The position numbers and the translations under genes were made by a program. A stretch of 38,349 nucleotides of DNA, taken from contig CANEEC010000006.1 in the NCBI GenBank assembly GCA_947426455.1, positions 1-38,349 on the forward strand. Reading direction: 5' to 3'. The notes beneath the pieces were generated by a model. It was not told the origin of the DNA. It made no database searches and worked only from the letters and a program-made list of their open reading frames with translations. Shown piece after piece: positions 18,257-25,918 of the stretch; positions within the stretch are counted from its first letter, which is position 1; each line of letters begins with the position of its first letter. This stretch comes from an uncultured Clostridia bacterium (GTDB taxonomy: Bacteria > Bacillota > Clostridia > Peptostreptococcales > Anaerovoracaceae).

Positions 18257-19861
18257 ATGGAAGAACTGATTTTTAACCAATTACCCCTGTCTGCGGAGGT
18301 GTTGAAGGCTCTGGAGCGCATGGGTTTCACAGAGGCAACCCCCATTCAGGCGCTGGCCATTCCGCCTATTTTACAGGGACGCGACGTCATCGGCCAGGCG
18401 CGCACCGGAACGGGAAAGACCTGTGCTTTCGGGATTCCCGCCGTAGAAGCCGTGGATTTGAGCATCCCCGGCGTTCAGGTTCTGGCCCTGTGTCCCACCC
18501 GGGAGCTTGCCATTCAAATGGCGGAGGAATTATCTCAGGTCGGCCGGTACAAAAAGGGGGTTCACATTCTGGCACTGTACGGCGGCCAGTCCATTGACCG
18601 TCAGATTCTGGCGCTGAAAAAGCGTCCCCAGATCATTGTAGGAACGCCGGGGCGCATTATGGATCACCTGCGCCGTCACACTCTGAAGGTGGATCACCTG
18701 CGTACGGTGGTGTTAGATGAAGCCGACGAAATGCTGAATATGGGTTTTCGCGAGGACATCGACGCTATTTTGAGTCAGCTCCCTCAGGAGCGGCAGACCC
18801 TTTTATTCTCCGCCACCATGCCTCAGGAAATTTTAGACCTGACGGCTTTATACCAGAAGGACGCGATATTTTTAAAGACAGTGGAAGAAGAACTCACCGT
18901 GCCCGCCATCGACCAGTATTACATCGAGGTTCGGGAACAAAACAAGCTGGAGCTTCTGTGCCGTTTGGCAGACTACAGCAACGTGCGCCTGGGATTGGTA
19001 TTCGTCAACACCAAACTGCGGGCAGATGCGGTAGCTCAGGGACTGCAAACCCGCGGTTTTCGGGCGGAAGCCCTCCACGGCGACATGAAGCAGCTGGAGC
19101 GCGACCGGGTGATGAACCGCTTTCGCAAAGGACAGCTGACCTTGCTTGTGGCTACCGATGTTGCTGCCCGGGGAATTGATGTAGCGGGAATCGACGCCGT
19201 CTTTAACTACGATCTGCCCGGCGACGCGGAATACTATGTCCATCGCATCGGCCGTACCGGCCGCGCAGGAAATTTCGGTGTTTCCTACTCCTTCGTGTTC
19301 GGAAGGGATCACGCCCGCCTGCGCGCCATTCAGCGATACACCAAGTCCAAAATTCTGCCCATGAAAGCGCCTACCGTCGACGACGTGGAGCGCGTCCGGC
19401 TGGACTTAGCCATCCGAGACATTCAGGCGAAACTGGACAAAGGGCGATACAGAAAATATCTGCCGATCATTCAGAGGATCTTAAACGACGATGCGGTCTA
19501 TGGCAGCGGCGAGGACGTGGCCGCCGTGCTGTTCGGCATGGCCTTCCGGGAATTCGACAAGCGCCGCTACACTCCCACCGAATTGGACGAGCCGCCTAAG
19601 CTTCATCGCTTCCTGCGCAATCCCGATCTTCGATCTGACCGGCGGAAGGACGACGACAGTTTCCACAGGAAACGCTTTTCCGACAAACGCCGCGGGGAAA
19701 AACGGCGGGACTGGGACGAACAGCCGCCCTACAACAGCAAAAGAGAAACCAACGGTAAGAACAAAACCAAAAACAAAAATAAAAGCGTGGATCATGGCGC
19801 AACTAAAAACAGAAAACATGAAAAATCCGGCGGTAGATTTGCCAGAAAAGCAAAGAAATAA
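18257..19861 (+). CDS. DEAD-box ATP-dependent RNA helicase (CshA/DeaD-like)
   Basis: 534 residues. All core motifs are present in order: Q motif (FTEATPIQALAIPPIL), ARTGTGKT, PTRELAIQ, TPGRIMDH, VLDEADEML, SAT, the second RecA domain with VFVNTKLRADAVAQGL, VATDVAARGIDV and HRIGRTGRAG. A helical extension (about residues 375-445) is followed by a strongly basic, low-complexity tail (from about residue 455) rich in Arg, Lys and Asp, including KTKNKNKS, that likely binds RNA. It probably acts in ribosome assembly or mRNA decay, as for CshA. It starts 22 bases after tetR with AAAGGATTT upstream, so some read-through from the efflux operon is possible. Confidence 0.95.
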   Translation: MEELIFNQLPLSAEVLKALERMGFTEATPIQALAIPPILQGRDVIGQARTGTGKTCAFGIPAVEAVDLSIPGVQVLALCPTRELAIQMAEELSQVGRYKKGVHILALYGGQSIDRQILALKKRPQIIVGTPGRIMDHLRRHTLKVDHLRTVVLDEADEMLNMGFREDIDAILSQLPQERQTLLFSATMPQEILDLTALYQKDAIFLKTVEEELTVPAIDQYYIEVREQNKLELLCRLADYSNVRLGLVFVNTKLRADAVAQGLQTRGFRAEALHGDMKQLERDRVMNRFRKGQLTLLVATDVAARGIDVAGIDAVFNYDLPGDAEYYVHRIGRTGRAGNFGVSYSFVFGRDHARLRAIQRYTKSKILPMKAPTVDDVERVRLDLAIRDIQAKLDKGRYRKYLPIIQRILNDDAVYGSGEDVAAVLFGMAFREFDKRRYTPTELDEPPKLHRFLRNPDLRSDRRKDDDSFHRKRFSDKRRGEKRRDWDEQPPYNSKRETNGKNKTKNKNKSVDHGATKNRKHEKSGGRFARKAKK

Positions 19862-19910
19862 AAGCTTCTCACAGCGAAAGACAACAGCCGCCGTTTTGCT
19901 CACAAAAACA

Positions 19911-19956
19911 AACGCTCTCACCCGCAGGATGCAATTCCCTGGGCAAGAGCGTTTTT
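19911..19956. terminator. Bidirectional terminator between helicase and toxin genes
   Basis: AACGCTCT pairs with AGAGCGTT around a GC-rich inner loop, with T runs on both strands (GTTTTTCG on plus; GTTTGTTTTTG on minus). Confidence 0.8.
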
Positions 19957-19959
19957 CGT

Positions 19960-20208
19960 TTATTTATAAATATCTCCACGATTGCCAATGGTCAACACCC
20001 GGACAATCAACAAATCGCCTTCGATTGTATATAGCACCCGATAAGAGCCTACGCGCAGTCGATAGAGGTTTTCATGTCCGCTTAACGGCTTAATGTCGCC
20101 ATCATTTGGCAGCTTTTGTATCGCCTTTAAGATTCGTTCTCTCTGCTGTAACGGCTGCTTTTGCAGAAATTTCAAGGCGGGTTTTTCAATTACGATCCTG
20201 TAAGTCAC
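19960..20208 (-). CDS. RelE/ParE-type toxin
   Basis: 82 residues. It has the RelE fold pattern: a basic helix region with KPALKFLQKQPLQQRERILKA, then PLSGHENLYRLRVGSYRVLYTI and a final strand with RVLTIGNRGDIYK. RelE toxins cut mRNA in the ribosome; the conserved basic residues of the core (Arg in YRLRVGSYR, and Arg in GNRGD) are present. The start is GTG at 20208, overlapping the antitoxin stop (GTGA), so the two are translationally coupled in the usual antitoxin-first order. Confidence 0.93.
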   Translation of the reverse strand: MTYRIVIEKPALKFLQKQPLQQRERILKAIQKLPNDGDIKPLSGHENLYRLRVGSYRVLYTIEGDLLIVRVLTIGNRGDIYK

Positions 20209-20423
20209 AGGGACACCCCCAGCGTCTCCGCCGCTTCTTCCAGACTGATTGCCTGACCTTTGTCAGGGTTTGCAGCATACTCCTTGTACAGCGCATTGCA
20301 AAAAGCGTCGTCTTCGGCTTCGCTGATGGCGTTGCGTGCAGCTTGAAGTATGTCGATGATATTGACAAGTTGTGCTTCGTTGAAGCTATCCAAAATACTG
20401 ATACACTTTTCACGGTTGCTCAT
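20205..20423 (-). CDS. Antitoxin of the RelE-type pair
   Basis: 72 residues, acidic, upstream of and overlapping the toxin by 4 bases. The N-terminal half is helical (REKCISILDSFNEAQLVNII) and the tail SLEEAAETLGVSL could wrap the toxin. It is not a classical RelB; it resembles short Firmicutes antitoxins partnered with RelE toxins. A GGGGGAAAA-type ribosome binding site precedes the ATG. It starts 58 bases after the gap stop with no terminator seen between them. Confidence 0.85.
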   Translation of the reverse strand: MSNREKCISILDSFNEAQLVNIIDILQAARNAISEAEDDAFCNALYKEYAANPDKGQAISLEEAAETLGVSL

Positions 20424-20481
20424 CGTATTTTCCCCCTTTCACCGGCACAAAGCAAATCTTCACAGCGATGATCCGCCTTCT

Positions 20482-21498
20482 TTATACGAACTTCTTCAGA
20501 TATTTCAGCGTTCTCACCATCTGGGATACGTAGCTGTTTTCGTTATCGTACCAGGCGACGACCCGCACCTCGTAAATCTTCGTGCCGCATCTCTGCGCCA
20601 GCGTCTGGGTAGCGTCGAACAGGGAACCGTAGTTCATGCCGATGATATCGCTGGAAACCAACTCTTCTTCGGTGTAGCCGAAGGATTCGTTGGCGGCAGC
20701 CTTCATGGCGGCGTTGATGCCCTCCACGCTGACGGTTTCCGTCTCGTCCTTTAAGGTGGCGTCTAAAATGGTAATGGAACCGGAGGGAACGGGAACCCGC
20801 TGTGCAGAACCGATCAACTTGCCGTCCAGTTCCGGGATGACAAGACCGATGGCCTTGGCAGCGCCGGTGCTGTTGGGAACGATGTTGATGGCGCCGGCTC
20901 TCGCTCTGCGCAGATCGCCCTTTCTGTGAGGACCGTCCAAAATCATCTGGTCGCCGGTGTAGGCGTGAATGGTGGTCATGAAGCCGGTACGGATCTCGCG
21001 ATAATCGTTCAACGCCTTGGCCATGGGCGCCAGACAGTTGGTGGTGCAGGACGCAGCGGAAATGATATCGTCCTTTTCCGTCAGCGTCTGGTGATTCGTT
21101 CCATAGACGATGGTGGGCAGATCGTTTCCGGCAGGTGCGGAAATCACAACCTTCTTAGCGCCGGCATCGATGTGCGCCTGTGACTTGCTCTTCGAAGCAA
21201 AAAATCCGGTACACTCCAAAACGATATCCACGCCCAACTCTTTCCATGGCAGGTTTGCCGGATCCTTTTCCGCTAAAATCTTGATCCGCACGCCATCCAC
21301 GGTGATGGAAGTTTCGTCGCAGGTCACGTCGTGCTTGTAGCCGCCCTGCACGCTGTCGTATTTCAACAGGTGAGCCAGCATCCTCGGCTCTGTCAGATCG
21401 TTGATCGCAACGATTTCCATACTTTTATCTTCAAAAATCTGTCGAAACGCCAGTCTGCCGATTCTGCCAAATCCATTGATCGCAATTTTTGTAGCCAT
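20482..21498 (-). CDS. gap: Glyceraldehyde-3-phosphate dehydrogenase, type I
   Basis: 338 residues, standard length. It oxidises glyceraldehyde 3-phosphate to 1,3-bisphosphoglycerate. [13 protein letters not shown] is the dinucleotide-binding loop and the Asp in VAINDLTEP points to NAD rather than NADP. The catalytic Cys lies in [12 protein letters not shown], the partner His in [10 protein letters not shown], and the C-terminal signature [12 protein letters not shown] is intact. AAGGAGG lies upstream of the ATG and a promoter at 21529-21557. It is monocistronic or followed only by the toxin-antitoxin genes, separate from pgk-tpiA-eno 16 kb away. Confidence 0.97.
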   Translation of the reverse strand: MATKIAINGFGRIGRLAFRQIFEDKSMEIVAINDLTEPRMLAHLLKYDSVQGGYKHDVTCDETSITVDGVRIKILAEKDPANLPWKELGVDIVLECTGFFASKSKSQAHIDAGAKKVVISAPAGNDLPTIVYGTNHQTLTEKDDIISAASCTTNCLAPMAKALNDYREIRTGFMTTIHAYTGDQMILDGPHRKGDLRRARAGAINIVPNSTGAAKAIGLVIPELDGKLIGSAQRVPVPSGSITILDATLKDETETVSVEGINAAMKAAANESFGYTEEELVSSDIIGMNYGSLFDATQTLAQRCGTKIYEVRVVAWYDNENSYVSQMVRTLKYLKKFV

Positions 21499-21528
21499 TT
21501 TTATAAGCCTCCTTTTTCCTTTGCCTTT

Positions 21529-21557
21529 ACTATATCACCCTTTGTTTGAAAAGTAAA
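21529..21557 (-). promoter_or_regulatory. Promoter of gap
   Basis: On the minus strand TTTACT (21557-21552), 17 bases, TATAGT (21534-21529), followed by a short leader and AAGGAGG at 21514-21508. No CggR-like operator was recognised. Confidence 0.75.
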
Positions 21558-21713
21558 TATTCCCAGCGGTGAGTTTTCAAATTCTTGCAAAATAAATCAT
21601 AAAAAATCAACTCTCCGCCCTCTGCCGACCTCTCTCCTTCTATTTTACAATATCCCACGATCTTTATACATCGCTTTTGCCCCATCAATTTCATCATCGA
21701 TGGTTTTCATTCC

Positions 21714-21738
21714 ATCAAAAAGAACCGCGTCCGCGGTT
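21714..21738 (-). terminator. Terminator of the PatB gene
   Basis: On the minus strand AACCGCG-GA-CGCGGTT is followed by CTTTTT. It lies about 60 bases past the aminotransferase stop. The remaining sequence from here to the gap promoter holds nothing recognisable. Confidence 0.65.
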
Positions 21739-21796
21739 ACCACCGGTCGCAGTTCTTTCCGTTTCATCGATCATACGCCGCTCCAAGCGGCCGCCG

Positions 21797-22990
21797 TTAT
21801 TTGCTCAAATAGGGAGCATACGCCTTTTTCATGCGCGCAAGCGCTTCTTCGATGCACCATGTGGGGCAGGCCAGATTCCAGCGCTCGAAGCACTCGCCCT
21901 GCTTTCCGAAAATATAGCCCTCGTCGAAGAACAAGCCGGCTTCTTGACGGTTAATGCGTTCCAGCTCCTTCGCTTCTATGCCCAAGCCGCTCCAATCCAT
22001 CCACAAAAGATAGGTGGCTTCAAAATCCATGATCTGAATCTGAGGAAATTCCTTTGCGAAAAATTCTTCGATGATCTTCTTATTGGTCATCACCACGTCG
22101 ATCACCTGATTCAGCCATTCTTCGCAATTCTTCATAGCGATCTGACAGGCCTCATAGCCTATAATATTGCACTTGGGTGAAATGGTCTGATGCTTCTGGG
22201 TTTCCAGATACTTCGCCCGCTTTTCGGGATCGGGAACGGCCACAATGGCCGTCTGCAGCCCCGCCAGATTGAAGGTTTTGCTGGGGGCAATGCACCAGAT
22301 GCAGTTGTTGGCGATTTCCTCACCCATGGACGGGAACACCGTGTGAATCTGCCCCGGCATTTCCAGATCGTAATGAATCTCGTCAGCCACCACTAAAACG
22401 TCGTTTTCCAGACAGATTTCCGCCATACGGCGCAGCTCCTTGGGCGTCCAGATGCGGCTTGTGGGGTTGTGGGGACTGCACAGGATGAACAGCTTCGTAT
22501 TTTCGTCCTTGATCTTTTTCTCAAAATCTTCAAAGTCGATTTCGTAGCGGGTTCCCTTGCGAATCAGCGGGCAATCCACCAGCTTGCGGCCATTATCAGA
22601 AATGGCGTGATACATGGGATAGTAGACAGGCGTCAGGAGCAGTACGCCATCGCCCTCTTTCGTAAAGGTCTGCACCGCCGTATAAAAGGCGTCCACCACG
22701 CCGTGAGCGCTCAGAAGCCATTCCTCCTTGGGACGGTAGCCGTGACGCTTTTCCACCCAGTCGCAGACGGTGAGACGGAATTCATCGGTGGGGTCGGCGT
22801 AACCTAAAACGGAACAGCTGATAAAATCCTGCAACCCCTGCACGATTTCCGGCGCCGGCGGGAACTCCATATCCGCCACGGAAAAGGGGACGATGTCATC
22901 GGCTTCGCTGTAGCCGTACTGTTTCATTTCTTCCCACTTTTTGGAACCACAGCCGTATCGCTTCATCACCGTTTCAAAATCGTATTTCAT
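21797..22990 (-). CDS. PLP-dependent aminotransferase / cystathionine beta-lyase, MalY/PatB family
   Basis: 397 residues. It is a class I/II fold-type I PLP enzyme: VADMEFPPAPEIV at the N-terminus is typical of MalY/PatB, SPHNPTSRIWTPKEL contains the cofactor-contacting Asn, VVADEIHYDLEMPG the Asp that contacts the pyridine nitrogen, and APSKTFNLAGLQ the Schiff-base Lys. Members usually cleave cystathionine or cysteine conjugates, giving homocysteine or sulfide plus pyruvate and ammonia, and some also transaminate. GAGGAAAG lies upstream of the ATG. It sits 81 bases downstream of the ribonucleotide reductase gene, separated by a GC-rich hairpin (23028-23053) lacking a T run. Confidence 0.92.
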   Translation of the reverse strand: MKYDFETVMKRYGCGSKKWEEMKQYGYSEADDIVPFSVADMEFPPAPEIVQGLQDFISCSVLGYADPTDEFRLTVCDWVEKRHGYRPKEEWLLSAHGVVDAFYTAVQTFTKEGDGVLLLTPVYYPMYHAISDNGRKLVDCPLIRKGTRYEIDFEDFEKKIKDENTKLFILCSPHNPTSRIWTPKELRRMAEICLENDVLVVADEIHYDLEMPGQIHTVFPSMGEEIANNCIWCIAPSKTFNLAGLQTAIVAVPDPEKRAKYLETQKHQTISPKCNIIGYEACQIAMKNCEEWLNQVIDVVMTNKKIIEEFFAKEFPQIQIMDFEATYLLWMDWSGLGIEAKELERINRQEAGLFFDEGYIFGKQGECFERWNLACPTWCIEEALARMKKAYAPYLSK

Positions 22991-23027
22991 CGCATTCTTT
23001 CCTCGCTTTTATCATTTTCTATGAACG

Positions 23028-23053
23028 CTCGCCCGCCGGACTCGGCCGGCGAG
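23028..23053 (-). other. GC-rich hairpin between nrdJ and the PatB gene
   Basis: CTCGCCCGCC and GGCCGGCGAG pair with one mismatch. No T run follows on the minus strand, so it may be a weak or factor-dependent stop, or a processing site, after the nrdJ coding region. Confidence 0.45.
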
Positions 23054-23071
23054 TTCCAAAGCCGGGACGGC

Positions 23072-25426
23072 CTATCTCACCGGACAGATGCCTCCCTCGC
23101 AACCTTCGTTTCCGATATCATACTGCACTTCCTCTTTTTCGTACTTGCTGATCAGAGACGGCACGAAGGGATTCATGGCCGCTACTCTCTGCTCGTATTC
23201 TTCCTTGGAAATTTCTTCGAAGGGAAGCAGGTCATAGAAGCTGTCATCGAAGCTTAAGAAGGACAACGCCACCGTATCGTCCCAGTTGTCCCATACCCAC
23301 TGCTCCACATCGTCCCATTCGTTATCTCTCACGTGAACGGTGATGGAACAATTATGCTCTACGTAATGGGTCATAAACATCTTGTAGATCTCCAGCTGTT
23401 CGATGGCGGATACGTCCTTTTTAATGCGGCCCTTAGGAGCCTTAACCGGGAATTCCACCACCTTGGTCTTGGGGTTGTCCTTATCCTGACCCACCTCGGG
23501 GAATACGGGATAACCCAGCTCTTCGCACACCTTGACCAGCGGATCGTCGGCGCTGATGCGGATTCTGCGAACGAAGTAGGGCGCGTGGGAGAAGTGAACG
23601 CCGCTGGAAACCACCGGCAGCAGGGAAAGCGTTCCCTCCGGCTTCACCGTGGTGATCAGCAGAGGTTCTGCCATACCCAGCTCCTTGGCGTATTCCACTG
23701 CGGCCTTGCGGGCTGTGGCCTTCAATTCATCCAGCAGTTTTTCCTGATCTTCTTTGGTGTAGTTCAGCGCGTTGACCATGTCCTGCCATCCGGTGAGAGA
23801 GCAGCCTAAAAGCTTGTCCCTCTGCTGCACGGAGTTCCATTCCGGAATTTCCAGATCGGTACAGGTCATGCGGTAACCCGCTCTGGCGGAAAGCCGCTGC
23901 GCTTCCATCAGTCCGTCGTGATCCAGCGTGCCGTCTGCTCTGACGAAGGCCATCACGTTGATGGTGGTCAGGTTGCACAGTCCCTTGGAATCCAACAGAA
24001 TTTCGGCACAGGGATTGACTCCCTGGAAGTTGGGACGGCGCTTGGCGCCGGCTTCCTCGTTGACCCAACCCGGCTCCCCGGAGTAACGCATCTGCTGAAT
24101 GTGCCAATGGAGCATTTCTCTGGTAGGCTTTTTCTGGTAATAGATGGAGTTGTTGGACATCTGGCGATGAGCGATTTCCGGATCGATGACCCATCTGCCG
24201 TCCGCCTTCTTGTAAAGCTGGCTCTTAGCCTGAATGCATTCCTTGTCATCCGCATCGATGAGGACGATTTCCGCCGTGCGGCGAACGCCTCCCACCACCA
24301 CGTTTTCTCCGATGATATTGGCGATGTCCAGACAGTCGATGGGTTTTAATTTCACCGTGTTTTCGGAGGTTCTGGCGGCTGCCTTTTCAATGACCCGATT
24401 GATCTTGGTGAACATGTTCTTCATGGAGGAATGGCCGCTGGCCGTTCCGCCGAAGGTCTTCAGCTTTTCGCCCTTTTCTCTCACGTGGTCGTAGTTCAAA
24501 ATAACGGTCTTGATCTTTCTGTATTCGGCGCTGTACAGCACTTTGAGGTAGTAGTCCAGAGACTGCACCCAACCCTCTTTGCTGTCGCCGATGGTGATTT
24601 TCATGGTGTCGTTATGGGTAAATTCCAGAGACGTGCTGTCCTGACGCAGGGATTTCAGCATGGGCGTATACGCCTCGTGAATCACCTCTACGTCGGTGCG
24701 GATCTTGGGAATCTTCTGGACGTCGCTCTTCAAAATTCTCACGCCCACGCCGGAGCCTACCATCAGCAGATAGAACACGTCGCGAAACGAAGCGAAGCTG
24801 TCGATCACCTGGAAGGAGCAGTTGTAGTTGGACATGGGATAATATCGGGAAACATCCGTGGAACCCACCCAGAAGGTGCGGCCGGACAGGAACTGCTTCA
24901 GAGAAAATACGTTCTGATACAGCCGTTCCGCTTCTTCTCTGGAGGTGGGAACCAGGCTGCAATTATATTCCACCGCTCGGCGAACGGTCTCCCACCAGTA
25001 TTCTCTGCGGGATTCCTCCGGCAGCCAACGAGAGTAGGTTCTGTAATATACGAAATTCCCCAACTGATTCATGGGAGACGGCGCGTGTTTAAAACGACTG
25101 ACGAATTCTTCGGAGATCAGCCTGCCGTCCCGGCGCTTTCTGGCATCGCGGGTCTTGTCTCGCTCATAGCGATAGATGATGAACTTCTTGGCCACCTCCT
25201 TGCGTTCGCTGGCCATCAAAAAGTCTTCTACTAAATCCTGCAAATCCTCTACGTTCACCGTGCGCTGAGAACGCTCCACCTGCTTGGCGATGCTGTCGGC
25301 AATGGACTGTGCCAGGGCGCTGTCCACGCCCAGTCTGGTCTCCATCATCGCGTGTTCGATGGCAGTTTTGATCTTTTCGCTGTGAAAGGCCACTTCCGAG
25401 CCGTCGCGTTTGATCACCGTCTTCAT
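23072..25426 (-). CDS. nrdJ: Class II (adenosylcobalamin-dependent) ribonucleoside-triphosphate reductase with N-terminal ATP-cone
   Basis: 784 residues from the ATG at 25426 (AAGGAGAC 9 bases upstream); the open frame to 25492 adds 22 unlikely residues. It reduces ribonucleoside triphosphates to deoxy forms using vitamin B12. Residues about 1-95 form an ATP-cone (TVIKRDGSEVAFHSEKIKTA). The reductase core has NYNCSFQVIDSF (redox Cys), GSGVGVRI, and NPCAEILLDSKGLCNLTT, whose two Cys are 11 apart as in Lactobacillus leichmannii RTPR (C408 thiyl radical, C419). The tail GCEGGICPVR carries the shuttle Cys pair (CxxxxC), matching RTPR. The best-studied RTPR lacks an ATP-cone, so this is a longer version. 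Confidence 0.93.
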   Translation of the reverse strand: MKTVIKRDGSEVAFHSEKIKTAIEHAMMETRLGVDSALAQSIADSIAKQVERSQRTVNVEDLQDLVEDFLMASERKEVAKKFIIYRYERDKTRDARKRRDGRLISEEFVSRFKHAPSPMNQLGNFVYYRTYSRWLPEESRREYWWETVRRAVEYNCSLVPTSREEAERLYQNVFSLKQFLSGRTFWVGSTDVSRYYPMSNYNCSFQVIDSFASFRDVFYLLMVGSGVGVRILKSDVQKIPKIRTDVEVIHEAYTPMLKSLRQDSTSLEFTHNDTMKITIGDSKEGWVQSLDYYLKVLYSAEYRKIKTVILNYDHVREKGEKLKTFGGTASGHSSMKNMFTKINRVIEKAAARTSENTVKLKPIDCLDIANIIGENVVVGGVRRTAEIVLIDADDKECIQAKSQLYKKADGRWVIDPEIAHRQMSNNSIYYQKKPTREMLHWHIQQMRYSGEPGWVNEEAGAKRRPNFQGVNPCAEILLDSKGLCNLTTINVMAFVRADGTLDHDGLMEAQRLSARAGYRMTCTDLEIPEWNSVQQRDKLLGCSLTGWQDMVNALNYTKEDQEKLLDELKATARKAAVEYAKELGMAEPLLITTVKPEGTLSLLPVVSSGVHFSHAPYFVRRIRISADDPLVKVCEELGYPVFPEVGQDKDNPKTKVVEFPVKAPKGRIKKDVSAIEQLEIYKMFMTHYVEHNCSITVHVRDNEWDDVEQWVWDNWDDTVALSFLSFDDSFYDLLPFEEISKEEYEQRVAAMNPFVPSLISKYEKEEVQYDIGNEGCEGGICPVR

Positions 25427-25447
25427 ATCCGTCTGTCTCCTTCCTTC

Positions 25448-25477
25448 TCTGCCGGCAAGCCCGCTGCGGCCGCCGGC
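25448..25477 (-). other. Leader hairpin upstream of nrdJ
   Basis: TGCCGGC and GCCGGCA pair across a GC-rich loop within the roughly 95-base leader between the promoter and the ribosome binding site. No B12-box-like sequence was seen, so I do not call a cobalamin riboswitch. Confidence 0.45.
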
Positions 25478-25528
25478 AAACCCGCATATCAAAATCTATA
25501 TTTTGTTTTTTAATCTCTAACACTCCCC

Positions 25529-25557
25529 ATTATATAGTATATTTCCCCCGCTATCAA
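25529..25557 (-). promoter_or_regulatory. Promoter of nrdJ with a possible NrdR box
   Basis: On the minus strand TTGATA (25557-25552), 17 bases, TATAAT (25534-25529). The -10 lies inside CTATATAATG, which matches the core of the NrdR box (CwAtATaTwG) at 9 of 10 positions. A second box at the usual spacing was not convincing. Confidence 0.7.
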
Positions 25558-25710
25558 TTAGATTTTCCTCCGTTGAGCAAATACCGCAAATCCTCCGTTT
25601 CGTCTTTTTTCGCCAAAATCCCCCGACGCCTTGCCCTCAGTTCATTTCCACTGTTTTCTCCAAAGATACCGGCCTTAAAATATTTCGGATGCCACAGGAA
25701 CGACTCTGAG
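25558..25710. other. Non-coding spacer between nrdJ and acn promoters
   Basis: I see no credible gene here. A 70-codon open frame on the minus strand (25554-25766) lacks a good ribosome binding site and overlaps the nrdJ promoter and a palindrome, so it is not called. Confidence 0.5.
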
Positions 25711-25722
25711 TTTGTATACAAA
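25711..25722. promoter_or_regulatory. Upstream operator of the acn operon
   Basis: TTTGTATACAAA is a perfect 12-bp palindrome of the TTGTATACAA type that GntR/FCD regulators often bind. It shares half-sites with the second operator 70 bases downstream. Confidence 0.6.
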
Positions 25723-25772
25723 TGATATGATTGTGGACTTTGCGTTTTGGCGCCAATTTTTTTCAAATTCTA

Positions 25773-25801
25773 TTTACTTTCTTTTTGTTTATTTGTATAA
25801 T
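25773..25801 (+). promoter_or_regulatory. Promoter of acn-icd-gntR
   Basis: TTTACT (25773-25778), 17 bases, TATAAT (25796-25801). The leader is about 110 bases. The -10 lies inside the second operator. Confidence 0.8.
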
Positions 25802-25810
25802 TGCATACAA
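25793..25810. promoter_or_regulatory. Promoter-overlapping operator of the acn operon
   Basis: TTGTATAATTGCATACAA has perfect TTGTAT/ATACAA arms with a 6-base spacer and covers the -10 element, a classic repressor position. The GntR regulator at the end of the operon is the likely ligand. Confidence 0.65.
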
Positions 25811-25918
25811 TAAAACAATTTCATTTGGAAGCGAGTTTAAACCGATATTCTAACCGCGTTTCAAACTCCGCTTCGAATGGGGTTTCCATCCCAGTTAAAA
25901 TCAAGAAAGGACTTCGCA

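Noticed and set aside
25427..25528. Cobalamin riboswitch upstream of the B12-dependent reductase
   Set aside because: The leader is only about 100 bases and shows no B12-box-like sequence; it holds just a GC-rich hairpin.
25554..25766. 70-codon minus-strand open frame between nrdJ and acn
   Set aside because: It overlaps the nrdJ promoter and a regulatory palindrome, lacks a good ribosome binding site and has no recognisable domain.
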